Assembly: GCA_944384205.1 (NCBI GenBank)
Contig: CALWSL010000003.1
Span: forward strand, 1-64,000
Length of the DNA: 64,000 bases
Direction of reading: 5' to 3'
DNA from: an uncultured Acetatifactor sp.
Lineage (GTDB): Bacteria; Bacillota; Clostridia; Lachnospirales; Lachnospiraceae
Positions 14,425-24,148 of this stretch are shown here, piece after piece. Position 1 is the stretch's first letter. The number at the start of each line of letters is the position of its first letter. A program made the translations under genes and the position numbers. Below the pieces are notes generated by a model. It made no database searches and was not told the DNA's origin. It saw only the letters and a list, made by a program, of their open reading frames with translations.

Positions 14425-16803
14425 ATGAAAGGGGTTCTAAAAAACAGATTATGCAGAAGAGGAATGGCAATTCTTTTAGCGCTTGCCATGACTATCGGGG
14501 GTGCGATAACAACGCCGATAGGGGAGGACAATGTACAGGTTGTACATGCGGAGACGGGTACTGTTGTCGATCATGTGGGCGATGGAACAGTCGGATTTAA
14601 CAGAAACGACGGTACATTGGTATTTTATGTGAACGGAGCGACCTTTGCGGACCTGCATTACAAAGTGAATAATGGCGGTCAGATGAATGTGGGAATGCAG
14701 AATGACGGCAGCGGTAACTTTACCTACACGGTGGAAGGATTAGTAATTGGTGACACCATTGAATATTTTTTCACTTACAATCCGGGAAACGGTGCGCTGG
14801 ATACTGTATGGACATCTTATGTGTTGACGGCGGAGACGGGAAATAACAGTGGCAGTACAGATTCGCCGATTGTGTCCACACCTTCCGGCGACGGCGTTAC
14901 TATGTATACCGATAGTGATTTTGGCGGTAGCGCAGTAACCTTTGGCATCGGCGAATACAATATGAATGAAATGCAGAGCGCCGGTATTTCCAACGACGCA
15001 ATCTCTTCTATAAAAGTACCTTTAGGCTATAAGCTCACGGTATTTAAAGATATTGATTTTGGCGGTGACAATAAGGTCTATTCCGCTGACGTATCTTATA
15101 TGGGAAATGACTGGAATGATCAGATTACCTCGTTTGTAGTGGAAGAGGCGACCTATTATATTTACAGCAAACACAGCGGCTTGGTTCTGGATATTGCGGG
15201 GGCAAATCAGGATAACGGTGCGAACTTAAATCAGTATACTTTAAACGGAACAACAGCACAGCAGTGGAAGGTCAATAAGGTAGAGGACGGATACTACAAG
15301 ATTGCCAGCGTAATGAATGACAAGGTAATTGATGTAGAGGATTATTCTACTGCAAATGGCGGCAATGTTCACATTTGGGAATATGTCGGCGGAGAAAATC
15401 AGAAATGGCAGATTAACAATGTGGACGGTACTTATTATACGATAATAAATAAATTAAGCGGTCTGTCAATGGATGTTGACGGTTGGTCCATGTCAGACGG
15501 AGGAAATATTATCCAGTGGCAGCTCGGCAACAATCAGGCAAACCAGTTGTGGCAATTTGTGCTGACAGACAGTGAGGCAACCGTTCCGGAGGAAAGTGGA
15601 AGCGGTAGTACCGGCAGTGGAAATCAGGGTACTCAGAGCGGCAACGATTATGCGGATAAGCCTGTTTTGAGAACAGATATCGCGGCAAGAGATGACCAGA
15701 TGTTTTTCCAATTTAACAATAAGACAAATGGAGCGTTTGGCAGCGATGAAATTTATTGGTGTATTTTAGGCTTCCATCCGGAAACAGGAAAGCTGTGCTA
15801 TGTTGACAAAGACGGCAATTTAATCCCCGCTACCACTGCGTTGAATACGATTTCCAAGGGGGACAGAATGTGTGCGGACATCTACTATACATTGGCGGAA
15901 AAAGATTATGTATATATGCCGGATATTGTATCCGGAAGAATGTACATTAGCTATGGTTCTCCTGTTTATGTAACCATTAACAGTGATGTGAACGGAAACA
16001 TAGGTTTTGCGGGTCCTGATTTGAACAATTCGACAGACCCGAATCAGGATGTGTACTTTGAATTTGTTGAGTTTACGATTATGAACGGCGAGTACTGGGG
16101 TAATACGACAAGAGTAGATTTCTTCAGCTTCCCTGTCGTGTCCAGATTAATCGGAGAAGGAGGATTTGTTTCTACACCCGGAGATGCTGATGTATATGAT
16201 AAGACGGTAGGAGACATCGGTACGCGTGAGGAGATTTTTGCAGCGTTTGCGGCAGAGGTTCCTGATGAGTTCAAGACATTGATTCAGGCGCCTTATAGAA
16301 TTATGGCACCTTGCAAGGCAACCTTCAATGAGGGTGCGCAGTACGCAAATTATTTTGATGACTACATCAACCAGATTTGGGCGAAGTTTTCAAATGAAGA
16401 CCTGGTATTTACCTGTCAGGCAGGAACCTTCAGAGGTCGAGCAAACGGCAACAGTTTAATTTTCAGTCAGGATGGCGGAGAATCGAACATTGTGGTAAAT
16501 AAGCCGACTACACAGGATGCTTTTGAAGGAAAAGGAACTCTGGCAACCGGTACTTCGATTGAAAAAGTAGTGCAGGCGCAGTTGTGTGCGGCAATCAACA
16601 GAGGCGTTGCACTGACTCCCGATAAGTGGGCTGATTCTTCCGCCTTTTATCAGACTGCACCTGCCAATTTCTATTCAGGCTTTTTCCATAATCATTCCGT
16701 TGACGGTCTGGCATACGGCTTCTGCTATGATGATGTATTTGATTACAGTACATTGCTTCACTATACGGAGCCTACAGCGTTAATTATTGATTTGAAGTGG
16801 TAA
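14425..16803 (+). CDS. Secreted multidomain beta-1,3-glucanase (CBM56-crystallin-RICIN-GH64)
   Basis: The product has 792 residues. A signal peptide (about 1-37) is followed by a CBM56-like glucan-binding module (about 45-140, DGTLVFYVNGATFADLHY), a beta/gamma-crystallin-like module (about 155-245, with MYTDSDFGGSAVTFGIGEY and VFKDIDFGGDNKVYSAD), a ricin-type beta-trefoil with QQWKV, QKWQI and QLWQF repeats (about 248-390), a Ser/Gly linker and a C-terminal GH64 catalytic region (about 410-792). GH64 enzymes are thaumatin-fold endo-1,3-glucanases that release pentasaccharides from laminarin-type glucans; expected acidic catalytic residues lie in this domain but I did not map them. Likely role: attack on fungal or plant beta-1,3-glucan outside the cell. 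RBS AGGAGG precedes the ATG. Confidence 0.87.
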   Translation: MKGVLKNRLCRRGMAILLALAMTIGGAITTPIGEDNVQVVHAETGTVVDHVGDGTVGFNRNDGTLVFYVNGATFADLHYKVNNGGQMNVGMQNDGSGNFTYTVEGLVIGDTIEYFFTYNPGNGALDTVWTSYVLTAETGNNSGSTDSPIVSTPSGDGVTMYTDSDFGGSAVTFGIGEYNMNEMQSAGISNDAISSIKVPLGYKLTVFKDIDFGGDNKVYSADVSYMGNDWNDQITSFVVEEATYYIYSKHSGLVLDIAGANQDNGANLNQYTLNGTTAQQWKVNKVEDGYYKIASVMNDKVIDVEDYSTANGGNVHIWEYVGGENQKWQINNVDGTYYTIINKLSGLSMDVDGWSMSDGGNIIQWQLGNNQANQLWQFVLTDSEATVPEESGSGSTGSGNQGTQSGNDYADKPVLRTDIAARDDQMFFQFNNKTNGAFGSDEIYWCILGFHPETGKLCYVDKDGNLIPATTALNTISKGDRMCADIYYTLAEKDYVYMPDIVSGRMYISYGSPVYVTINSDVNGNIGFAGPDLNNSTDPNQDVYFEFVEFTIMNGEYWGNTTRVDFFSFPVVSRLIGEGGFVSTPGDADVYDKTVGDIGTREEIFAAFAAEVPDEFKTLIQAPYRIMAPCKATFNEGAQYANYFDDYINQIWAKFSNEDLVFTCQAGTFRGRANGNSLIFSQDGGESNIVVNKPTTQDAFEGKGTLATGTSIEKVVQAQLCAAINRGVALTPDKWADSSAFYQTAPANFYSGFFHNHSVDGLAYGFCYDDVFDYSTLLHYTEPTALIIDLKW

Positions 16804-16829
16804 TATTAAAAAGATGTAATACAATGGGT

Positions 16830-16860
16830 GCCCCAAGGTTATAAGTAACTTGGGGCGCCT
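16830..16860 (+). terminator. Hairpin after the GH64 gene
   Basis: GCCCCAAG (16830-16837) pairs with CTTGGGGC (16849-16856). There is no good T-run, so termination is likely but unproven. Confidence 0.5.
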
Positions 16861-16983
16861 GGTTGATATTGGGCTTTTTTGCGGATATATTTTAAAAAGT
16901 ACTCAGTTGCTATTTTTTGAAGTCTGTTATAATATAACTATTAAGGGAGTTTGAGGGAATCAAGGAAAGGAAATAGAATCTGT

Positions 16984-18135
16984 ATGAAGGTTGAATGGAA
17001 AAGTTGTTTTCGTGTCGGGGTCAGTATATTTCTGCTTTTTTTGTGTATCCACTATTGTGACCCTGTACTCGCCTTGATATTGCGGATACTGAGTGCGGCT
17101 ACCCCGGTTTTTGTGGGGTTTATCATGGCGTATATATTGAATATTTTGATGAGCTTTTATGAAAAGCATTATTTCGTAAAATTCAGTCATAAGAAGGCAG
17201 TGCAAAAGAGCAGGAGAAGTGTCTGCATGGTACTGGCGATTCTGACTTTGTTTGGAATTGTTGCATTAATCATTCGGCTGGTTATTCCGGAATTGATTTC
17301 CTGTGTGACGTTTTTGCTGGCGGAAATTCCCCCGGCAATAGAAAAGCTGCTTGCCAGCGAATTTGTAGCGGAGGTGTTGCCGGCAACGATTCTGTCAGAG
17401 CTGGCGAAAATTGACTGGAATGGAATTATTTCCAGAGCGGTACAGTTTATTACTTCCGGAATCGGAAGTACGATGAACACCATTTATACAGCGGTTTCTT
17501 CCGTAATTTCTACAATCGTTACTATGTTTATCGGTTTTGTATTTTCAATTTATCTGCTGTTGGGAAAGGAGAAGCTGCTAGGTCAGTGCAAACGTCTGAT
17601 GCGCAATTACCTGCGCCCCAAATGGGTAGAGAAAATTATGTATCTGACAGGGGTATTTGATGACAGCTTTCGTCGTTATATTGTAGGGCAGTGCACCGAG
17701 GCTGTGATTTTAGGACTTCTCTGTATGGCAGGTATGTTTCTTTTCAGACTTCCTTATGCTGCCATGATCGGAACATTGGTAGGGTTTACTGCACTGATTC
17801 CTGTTGCAGGTGCATATATCGGCGCCATTGTGGGTGTCATTATGATTTTGACCGTTTCCCCGATTAAAGCTCTTGGATTTTTAGTGTTCATTGTAGTGAT
17901 TCAGCAGTTAGAGGGTAATTTGATATATCCGAAGGTTGTGGGTAAATCCATCGGACTGCCCGGTATCTGGGTGCTGGCGACTGTTACAATTGGCGGAAGC
18001 CTTATGGGTATTATGGGAATGCTGGTTGGTGTTCCGATTGCTGCGGCACTTTACCATCTGCTTTGCGATGATATGGGCAGAAGAGAGAGGCACCGCAGCC
18101 GGCAACATTGCGAAAGGAAACAAAATAAATCTTAG
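16984..18135 (+). CDS. AI-2E family transporter (PerM/YtvI type)
   Basis: The product has 383 residues with about eight membrane helices. The conserved C-terminal half is present: YIVGQCTEAVILGLLCMAGM, the LIPVAGAYIGAI motif, and the family PK(VVG)KSIGLPG segment near residue 320. The family exports small molecules or ions (AI-2, Na+/H+ or peptidoglycan-related substrates in different members); substrate unknown. The ATG at 16984 is preferred over an upstream TTG because AAAGGAAA lies about 10 nt before it. The YhfC-type gene follows after 12 nt and is probably co-transcribed. Confidence 0.88.
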   Translation: MKVEWKSCFRVGVSIFLLFLCIHYCDPVLALILRILSAATPVFVGFIMAYILNILMSFYEKHYFVKFSHKKAVQKSRRSVCMVLAILTLFGIVALIIRLVIPELISCVTFLLAEIPPAIEKLLASEFVAEVLPATILSELAKIDWNGIISRAVQFITSGIGSTMNTIYTAVSSVISTIVTMFIGFVFSIYLLLGKEKLLGQCKRLMRNYLRPKWVEKIMYLTGVFDDSFRRYIVGQCTEAVILGLLCMAGMFLFRLPYAAMIGTLVGFTALIPVAGAYIGAIVGVIMILTVSPIKALGFLVFIVVIQQLEGNLIYPKVVGKSIGLPGIWVLATVTIGGSLMGIMGMLVGVPIAAALYHLLCDDMGRRERHRSRQHCERKQNKS

Positions 18136-18147
18136 GGGGGATGAAAA

Positions 18148-18975
18148 ATGGTCAGTACATCAACAATGTTAGCAGTGTGTGTTACTTTATTTGTCAGTCT
18201 TGTTTTACCTGTTATTGTCTATATTGTGTATGGAGTAACGCACAAGGGAAAAGGTGTCTGGACGGCATGGCTGTTAGGCGCTGCAGGATTTTTTGTGATG
18301 CAGGTTATTATCAGATTGCCGGTTTTGAGCATTTTGTCGTTGGTTCCCGGTTATCAGAGCTTTGCGCAGGAGCATTACGTGCTGTACTGTCTGATACTGG
18401 CATTGACGGCAGGCTTATTTGAGGTGGCAGGCAGATATGCAGTTGCGAAAATTATGAAAAATAAGCTTAACTTTTACAGAGGCGTTGCCGCAGGTTTAGG
18501 TCATGGCGGCATTGAGGCTATGTTAATCGTGGGGCTTACCTATATCAATAATATTATTTATATCCTGATGATTAATTCAGGAGGCTTTGATGCCCTGATT
18601 GAGCAAACCGCAGCGTTAGGCGTGGATACGACCAGTCTGGCTGCAGTGCGGGAGTCGTTGATTGGAACCGGAGCTGCCATATTTTACCTTGCAGGCTATG
18701 AGCGGATACTCACTATGATTTTCCATACGGCATTAAGTCTTCTGGTGTGCTATTTTGTCTGGAAGAAAAAAGATGCGCTTGGAATTGTTATCTGCCTGTT
18801 ACTGCATGGAGCAGTAGATTTTTTGTCCGTGATTTTGAGCAGTCTTTCTACAGAGTATCTGGGTTCGGCGGTATCTCAGAAGGTAAGCTATGTGATGGTA
18901 TATGTATTCCTTACTGTTGTGGCAGTGCTGTCAATATTTGGAATCCGTCTGATAAGGAAAAAATGGGCGGAGTAA
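18148..18975 (+). CDS. YhfC-family intramembrane protease-like protein
   Basis: The product has 275 residues with seven or eight membrane helices. The segment YRGVAAGLGHGGIEAMLIVG carries the Gly-His-Gly-Gly-x-Glu pattern and a later His (ICLLLHGAVDFLSV), both placed in helices as in glutamic-type intramembrane proteases (ABC/CPBP superfamily). A role in maturing a peptide or membrane protein is inferred from the family; the substrate is unknown. GGGGGATG precedes the start. It follows the AI-2E gene by 12 nt. Confidence 0.8.
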   Translation: MVSTSTMLAVCVTLFVSLVLPVIVYIVYGVTHKGKGVWTAWLLGAAGFFVMQVIIRLPVLSILSLVPGYQSFAQEHYVLYCLILALTAGLFEVAGRYAVAKIMKNKLNFYRGVAAGLGHGGIEAMLIVGLTYINNIIYILMINSGGFDALIEQTAALGVDTTSLAAVRESLIGTGAAIFYLAGYERILTMIFHTALSLLVCYFVWKKKDALGIVICLLLHGAVDFLSVILSSLSTEYLGSAVSQKVSYVMVYVFLTVVAVLSIFGIRLIRKKWAE

Positions 18976-19004
18976 GAAAGTAATATAGGAAGGTCGGAGA
19001 ATAG

Positions 19005-19055
19005 AAAACGGCAGCAGTCAGGGTTGTAAGTAACCATAGCGACGCTGCCGTTTTT
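19005..19055. terminator. Bidirectional terminator between yhfC-like gene and nifJ
   Basis: AAAACGGCAGC pairs with GCTGCCGTTTTT around a 26-nt interior. T-runs on both strands allow it to end the plus-strand pair and the minus-strand nifJ transcript. Confidence 0.75.
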
Positions 19056-19058
19056 AGA

Positions 19059-22000
19059 TTATTCCGTATCAGGCTCGTATAGCTGCACCAGCTTCTGTAA
19101 ATAGCGGTAACGCTCCCTCGCCTGAGCGGATGCCCTGGCAAACAATTCCTCTGCCTGTTCCGGGCGGATGCGCTTCAATACGTCGTAGCGGATTTCTCCG
19201 GCAAGGAATTCGTCATAGTCCAGACGGGGTTCTTTGCTGTCCAGAATCAAAGGATTTTTGTGCTGCTCCTTCAAAGCGGGATTATACCGGAACAACTGAA
19301 AATAGCCTGTTTCCACTGCTTTTTTCTCCTCGTGCTGGGAGCTTCCTAAGCCTGCGCGGATGCCGTGGGCGATACAGGTGGCATAGGCGATAATCAGGGA
19401 GGGACCGGGATAGGCGGCAGCCTCGGTCATCGCCTGGATGGTCTGGGCATAATTAGCGCCCATGGCGATTTGGGCGACATATACATTTCCATAGGTTAAA
19501 GCCATGGAAGCCAAATCTTTTTTGCGGGTTGCCTTGCCTCCGGTGATAAATTTAGCGGTGGAGCCGGTGGGGGTTGCCTTGGAAGCCTGACCGCCTGTAT
19601 TGGAGTATACCTCGGTATCCAGCACTAAAATATTGATATTGCGTCCGCTGGCGAGCACATGGTCCAGTCCCCCGAAACCGATATCGTAAGCCCAGCCGTC
19701 TCCGCCGATGACCCATTGTATTGTATCGGGAGAAAGGGTGTCGTTCTGATATTTTTTGTGGACTTCGTTTGCCATCAGCATACCGAAGCCGAATTCGGCA
19801 GCGTCCTCAAACAGGGAGTTTGACCATGCCGGTCCATGCCCCCGGGCGTTTACCGCATAGGCAGTGGAGGGCGAGGAATTTGCCCAGATGGAGGAACAGC
19901 CGGTGGCGTTTGCAATATACATCTTCGGTCCAAACAGTTGTGTCAGAAGCTTTACATAGGGCGTTTCCCCGCAGCCTGCGCAGGCGCCGGAAAATTCCAT
20001 GAGAGGCTGGCAAAACTGACTGCCCTTTACCGTGGATTGTTTAAATTTGGCAACAATATCTTCTTTGACCGGAAGGGTCTTTCCGTAGTCAAAGTACTGT
20101 TGCTTCTCCGCGTGCTCATGAATGGGACACATTTCCAGCGCTTTTTGTCCCTGCTTTCCGGGACATACCCCTGCACAGGAACCGCAGCCGGTACAGTCCA
20201 CATAGGAAACGGTGATTGCAAAGTTGTGATTGACTACTCCGGTCATAGGCAAGGAAGCCATTCCATCGGGAGCCTTTGCCAGTTCTTCCTCCGTCATAAC
20301 GGCAGGACGTATCACCGCATGCGGGCAGACGTAGGAACACATATTGCACTGGATACAGTTTTCGGGCTTCCATACAGGAACCTCCGTTGCCACATTGCGC
20401 CTTTCGTGGGCGGCACTTCCCGGCGGTGTGGAGCCGTCTGCATAGGGAAGAAAGGCTGATACAGGCAGTTCATTACCGCGCTGGTCGGTGATGGGCTGTT
20501 GTATCTGCTTTACATAAGATAGCAATTCCGGGCGGTCAGACAGCGGCGGATTATCCAGACTGTTTTCTGTATTGCTTTGAGGAGTGAAATTTTTGCAGGC
20601 TGCAGAGCTTTGCTGCAATGCACTCAAGGTTTTCCAGGTATCGGGAATTTTGACTTCCACAACCTCTCTGAGACCCCGCTCAATGGCAGCATCGTTCATT
20701 TGAATGATGTTGTCTCCCTGCTTGCCATAGGTTTTTCGTGCGGCGTTTTTCATCAGCTTTTCCGCTTCCTCCAGAGGAAGAATGCGGGAGGCGGCAAAAA
20801 AAGCAGCCTGCAGGATGGTGCTGATTTTGTTGTTCAGTCCTACTTCCTTACCGATGCGGATAGCGTCGATAATAAAGAAACGGATGTTATGCAGGGCAAT
20901 GTAGGACTTTACCGTGTCGGGAAGATATTCTTCCAGTTCCTTCTCTTTATAATAACAGTTCAGCAAAAAGGTGCCGCCGTCTTTGACCTCCTGTACCATG
21001 TCATATTTGTGCAGATAGACAGGATTGTGGCAGGCGGCAAAATCCGCTCTGTGAATCAGATACGCGCTGTGTATGGGCGATTTTCCGAAACGCAGATGGG
21101 AAATTGTAAGTCCGCGGGACTTTTTGGAATCATATTCAAAATATCCCTGAACCGTCATATCCGTGTTGTTACCGATGATTTTGATGGCATTTTTGGTGGC
21201 GCTGATAGTACCGTCTCCTCCCAATCCCCAGAATTTGCAGGAAATCACGTCGACAGGCGTGGTGTCAGCGATATCGGCAGGTGTCAGCGACAGATTTGTT
21301 ACATCGTCCCTGATACCGATGGTAAAATGCCGCTTTTCCTGATTGGTGAAAACTGCGGTAATCTGAGCGGGTGTGGTATCCTTGGAACTTAAGCCGTATC
21401 GCCCTGAAAAAACAGGAACATTCCGGTAGGGTGTTTCCTGCAGGGCGGAGACCACATCAAGATAGAGCGGCTCCCCCACGGAACCGGGTTCCTTGGTGCG
21501 GTCCAATACCGTGATTTGGCGGACGCTTTCCGGCAAAACCGATACAAGATGCCGAATGCTGAAAGGGCGGTACAGATGAACCGTAACCAGACCGTATTTC
21601 TCATCGGGAACATGGTCAAGGTACTCGCGAATCGTCTCGCAGACGCTTCCCATGGCAACAATAACGTGGGTGGCGTCCGCAGCGCCGCAGTAGTCAAAGA
21701 GCTTGTAGGAGGTACCAAGCTTGTCGTTGATTTTGGATAAATTCTGCTCTACAATTTCCGGAAGAGCGTCATAGTAGGAATTACAAGCCTCTCTTGCCTG
21801 AAAAAAGATATCGGGATTCTGAGCGGACCCCATGGTTTTTGCGTGATGGGGATGCAGGGCGTTTTCACGGAAGCGTTTTACAGCATCAAAATCCAGCATA
21901 TCCGCTAAGTCGGCGTAATCCCACACCTGAATTTTGTGCAGTTCGTGGGAGGTGCGGAAGCCGTCAAAAAAGTTCAGGAAAGGAACACGTCCGGAAATTG

Positions 22001-22478
22001 CTGACAAATGTGCCACGGGGGACAAATCCATGACCTCCTGCACACTGCTTTCCGCCCAGATTGCGCAGCCTGTGCTGCGGCAGGCATAGACGTCGGAGTG
22101 GTCGCCAAAAATCGAAAGCGCATGGGTGGCAATGGTGCGGGCTGCCACATGAAACACGCCGGGTAAAAGTTCTCCGGCAATACGATAGAGATTGGGAATC
22201 ATTAAAAGTAAGCCCTGGGAGGAGGTAAAGGTGGATGCCAGCGCACCTGCAATTAAGGCGCCGTGAACGGCACCGGCAGCGCCTGCCTCTGACTGCATTT
22301 GGGAAATGACGATGGGATGACCAAAAATATTTTCCCTGCCGTTCCCCATCCACTCGTCAGCCAGTTCCGCCATGGGAGAAGAGGGAGTGATGGGATAAAT
22401 GGCAGCGGCTTCAGTATACGCATATGCGACGTGAGCGGCCGCCTGATTGCCGTCCATTGTTTGTAGCTTTCTGGACAT
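19059..22478 (-). CDS. nifJ: Pyruvate:ferredoxin (flavodoxin) oxidoreductase
   Basis: The product has 1139 residues, close to the usual ~1175. It oxidises pyruvate and CoA to acetyl-CoA and CO2 and reduces ferredoxin, the central step of clostridial fermentation. Domain I starts with MDGNQAAAHVAYAYTEAAAIYPITPSSPMAE; the gamma domain carries KFWGLGGDGTISATKNAIK. A two-[4Fe-4S] ferredoxin domain (CIQCNMCSYVCPHAV and CTGCGSCAGVCP) lies near residues 690-760. The TPP domain has FSGACAGCGETPY, GGDGWAYDIGFGGLDHV and NTGGQASKATPTG. It is transcribed alone, with a long palindrome upstream (22519-22677). RBS GGAGG lies before the ATG at 22478. Confidence 0.98.
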   Translation of the reverse strand: MSRKLQTMDGNQAAAHVAYAYTEAAAIYPITPSSPMAELADEWMGNGRENIFGHPIVISQMQSEAGAAGAVHGALIAGALASTFTSSQGLLLMIPNLYRIAGELLPGVFHVAARTIATHALSIFGDHSDVYACRSTGCAIWAESSVQEVMDLSPVAHLSAISGRVPFLNFFDGFRTSHELHKIQVWDYADLADMLDFDAVKRFRENALHPHHAKTMGSAQNPDIFFQAREACNSYYDALPEIVEQNLSKINDKLGTSYKLFDYCGAADATHVIVAMGSVCETIREYLDHVPDEKYGLVTVHLYRPFSIRHLVSVLPESVRQITVLDRTKEPGSVGEPLYLDVVSALQETPYRNVPVFSGRYGLSSKDTTPAQITAVFTNQEKRHFTIGIRDDVTNLSLTPADIADTTPVDVISCKFWGLGGDGTISATKNAIKIIGNNTDMTVQGYFEYDSKKSRGLTISHLRFGKSPIHSAYLIHRADFAACHNPVYLHKYDMVQEVKDGGTFLLNCYYKEKELEEYLPDTVKSYIALHNIRFFIIDAIRIGKEVGLNNKISTILQAAFFAASRILPLEEAEKLMKNAARKTYGKQGDNIIQMNDAAIERGLREVVEVKIPDTWKTLSALQQSSAACKNFTPQSNTENSLDNPPLSDRPELLSYVKQIQQPITDQRGNELPVSAFLPYADGSTPPGSAAHERRNVATEVPVWKPENCIQCNMCSYVCPHAVIRPAVMTEEELAKAPDGMASLPMTGVVNHNFAITVSYVDCTGCGSCAGVCPGKQGQKALEMCPIHEHAEKQQYFDYGKTLPVKEDIVAKFKQSTVKGSQFCQPLMEFSGACAGCGETPYVKLLTQLFGPKMYIANATGCSSIWANSSPSTAYAVNARGHGPAWSNSLFEDAAEFGFGMLMANEVHKKYQNDTLSPDTIQWVIGGDGWAYDIGFGGLDHVLASGRNINILVLDTEVYSNTGGQASKATPTGSTAKFITGGKATRKKDLASMALTYGNVYVAQIAMGANYAQTIQAMTEAAAYPGPSLIIAYATCIAHGIRAGLGSSQHEEKKAVETGYFQLFRYNPALKEQHKNPLILDSKEPRLDYDEFLAGEIRYDVLKRIRPEQAEELFARASAQARERYRYLQKLVQLYEPDTE

Positions 22479-22518
22479 AAGTGATTACCTCCTTGGTTTT
22501 AATCTTCTTATAGGATGT

Positions 22519-22677
22519 CCTGTTTTTTTCTTTTTATCAAATTTCATGTCGGGCGTCCGCTCTATAGAAATGATTGTGCAACATGCCCTTAGTGAGTAAA
22601 CTCCCACGGACATATCGTACAATCATTTCTGCATGGCTGAACTGTTACATCAAATTTGACAAAAAGTAAAAAACAGG
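22519..22677. repeat. 159-bp imperfect palindrome upstream of nifJ
   Basis: The left arm from 22519 (CCTGTTTTTTTCTTTTTATC, then AAATTTCATGT) matches the reverse complement of the right arm ending at 22677. An internal perfect pair AGAAATGATTGT/ACAATCATTTCT (22566-22577 and 22618-22629) continues the symmetry towards the centre near 22598; about 16 bp in the middle of each arm do not match. It could be a MITE-like insertion or a large control hairpin in the nifJ leader. No gene lies within it. Confidence 0.65.
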
Positions 22678-22748
22678 GTTGACATTTCAGAATAAATAAG
22701 GTAACATATCTACTGTTGCAGGATGAAATCGCCTGCTATTTTAGAAAT

Positions 22749-22822
22749 GTGCGTTTAGCTCAGCTGGATAGAGCGTTTGGCTACGGACCAAAAGGTCGGG
22801 GGTTCGAATCCTCTAACGCACG
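22749..22822 (+). tRNA. tRNA-Arg (anticodon ACG)
   Basis: Acceptor GTGCGTT pairs with AACGCAC, followed by T8 and A9; the T arm carries GGTTCGAATCC and the anticodon loop CTACGGA gives ACG. A promoter TTGACA-17-TAACAT stands at 22679-22707. Confidence 0.95.
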
Positions 22823-22983
22823 CTAAGATATGCGTCATGGACGCTGATGAAAACCTCGTAATTTAAATTGCGGGGTTTTTTACATCTGTGCATAAACCGG
22901 GCTGGAAAATTTCCATATGAATTTGCATTTTAAGTAAAAAGAAGTATAATATAAGTACAAAATAAGTACAAAGGAGAATTGTA

Positions 22984-23526
22984 ATGATGGCAGAGTTAAA
23001 GGGAAGTAAGACAGAGAAAAACTTGTTGGAAGCATTTGCAGGAGAATCCATGGCTCGCAACAAATACACTTATTTTGCATCCAAGGCGAGAAAGGATGGT
23101 TATGTGCAGATTGCAGAGTTGTTTGAGGAGACTGCGGCGAATGAAAAAGAACATGCAAAAATATGGTTCAAGCTGTTAAACGGCGGTATCGGAAGTACTA
23201 CAGAGAACCTGAAAGCGGCTGCAGAAGGCGAAAATTATGAGTGGACCGATATGTATGACAAATTTGCCAGGGAGGCAAAGGAAGAGGGTTTTGACCAGAT
23301 TGCCGCTTTGTTTGAAGGGGTAGCTGCGATTGAGAAGGAGCATGAGGAGAGGTACCGTAAGCTGCTTCAGAACATTGAGGACGGCATTGTTTTCTCCAGA
23401 GACGGAGACACGATTTGGAAATGTAAGAATTGCGGACATATCTGCATCGGTCAGAAGGCGCCTGAGATATGCCCAGTCTGCAGTCATCCCCAGTCCTATT
23501 TTGAGGTAAAAGCAGAGAATTATTAA
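22984..23526 (+). CDS. rbr: Rubrerythrin
   Basis: The product has 180 residues. The N-terminal four-helix diiron domain has the two EExxH-type sites: E near 20 ([13 protein letters not shown]), [11 protein letters not shown], and later [14 protein letters not shown]. The C-terminal rubredoxin domain has CKNCGH and CPVCSHP for one iron. The enzyme reduces hydrogen peroxide with electrons from rubredoxin or NADH and protects anaerobes from oxidative stress. The start at 22984 (ATGATG) follows AAAGGAG; the second ATG is equally possible. A promoter TTGCAT-16-TATAAT precedes it. Confidence 0.96.
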   Translation: MMAELKGSKTEKNLLEAFAGESMARNKYTYFASKARKDGYVQIAELFEETAANEKEHAKIWFKLLNGGIGSTTENLKAAAEGENYEWTDMYDKFAREAKEEGFDQIAALFEGVAAIEKEHEERYRKLLQNIEDGIVFSRDGDTIWKCKNCGHICIGQKAPEICPVCSHPQSYFEVKAENY

Positions 23527-23574
23527 TAAAAAGTTTATAAATACTTTTTAGTCCTTATATTTACGGGCAATAGA

Positions 23575-23614
23575 AGGCATGCTACAATAGTACAAAGGTA
23601 ACATGCCTTTTTTT
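23575..23614 (+). terminator. Terminator after the rubrerythrin gene
   Basis: AAGGCATG (23575-23582) pairs with CATGCCTT (23602-23609), followed by TTTTT. Confidence 0.8.
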
Positions 23615-23682
23615 ACATACGGATGGCGCCGAAGCGCAGCATCCGTTGTTTGGTAAAAGAGCGGCTGTGAGGAAGGAAAAGT

Positions 23683-24138
23683 ATGAGTAAGCAGGAATTT
23701 ATTGATAGATTGAGAGCTGCGTTAAATGGCAGGATTGCGCCGGAACAGGTGCAGGAAAATGTACTTTATTACGAGGATTACATCAATACACAGATTCGTA
23801 TGGGACGAAGTGAAGAGGAGGTTCTTGATTCTCTCGGAGACCCTCGTCTGATAGCAAAGACCATTGTGGAAACCAGTGGAATCAGCGGTAATGGTGTTTA
23901 TGAGAGCGCGGACTACCGGAATGCAGGGTATCACAATGAGGGTTATCAGGATACATCCTATCGTCAGCAGAAGAAAACCTTTCATATTCCGGGCTGGCTT
24001 TGGGGTATCATTTGTATTTTGGTTATTGTGTTATTTTTTAGCATGATTTTTTCTGTATTGTCTTTTCTGGCGCCTGTGATACTGCCGATTATTGTGGTGG
24101 TTTTTTTGATAAAATTATTCAGGGATTGGCTCAATTAG
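23683..24138 (+). CDS. HAAS/DUF1700-domain membrane protein
   Basis: The product has 151 residues. Residues 1-65 match the HAAS (DUF1700) helical signalling domain: MSKQEFIDRLRAAL, then NVLYYEDYI and SEEEVLDSLGDPRLIAKTI. A Tyr/Asn-rich linker follows, then one or two membrane helices (about 105-145). Such proteins often accompany PadR-type regulators and act as membrane-linked signal modules, but no PadR gene is seen here. GGAAGGAAAAG precedes the start. Role unknown. Confidence 0.82.
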   Translation: MSKQEFIDRLRAALNGRIAPEQVQENVLYYEDYINTQIRMGRSEEEVLDSLGDPRLIAKTIVETSGISGNGVYESADYRNAGYHNEGYQDTSYRQQKKTFHIPGWLWGIICILVIVLFFSMIFSVLSFLAPVILPIIVVVFLIKLFRDWLN

Positions 24139-24148
24139 ATAATAACAT

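Noticed and set aside
14142-14531. 129-codon minus-strand frame before the GH64 gene
   Set aside because: It is Phe/Ile-rich because the plus strand is A-rich, and it overlaps the glucanase signal peptide; no ribosome site.
18141-18422. Alternative frame overlapping the YhfC-type gene
   Set aside because: Frame-shifted shadow rich in Cys; the main frame has membrane helices and family motifs.
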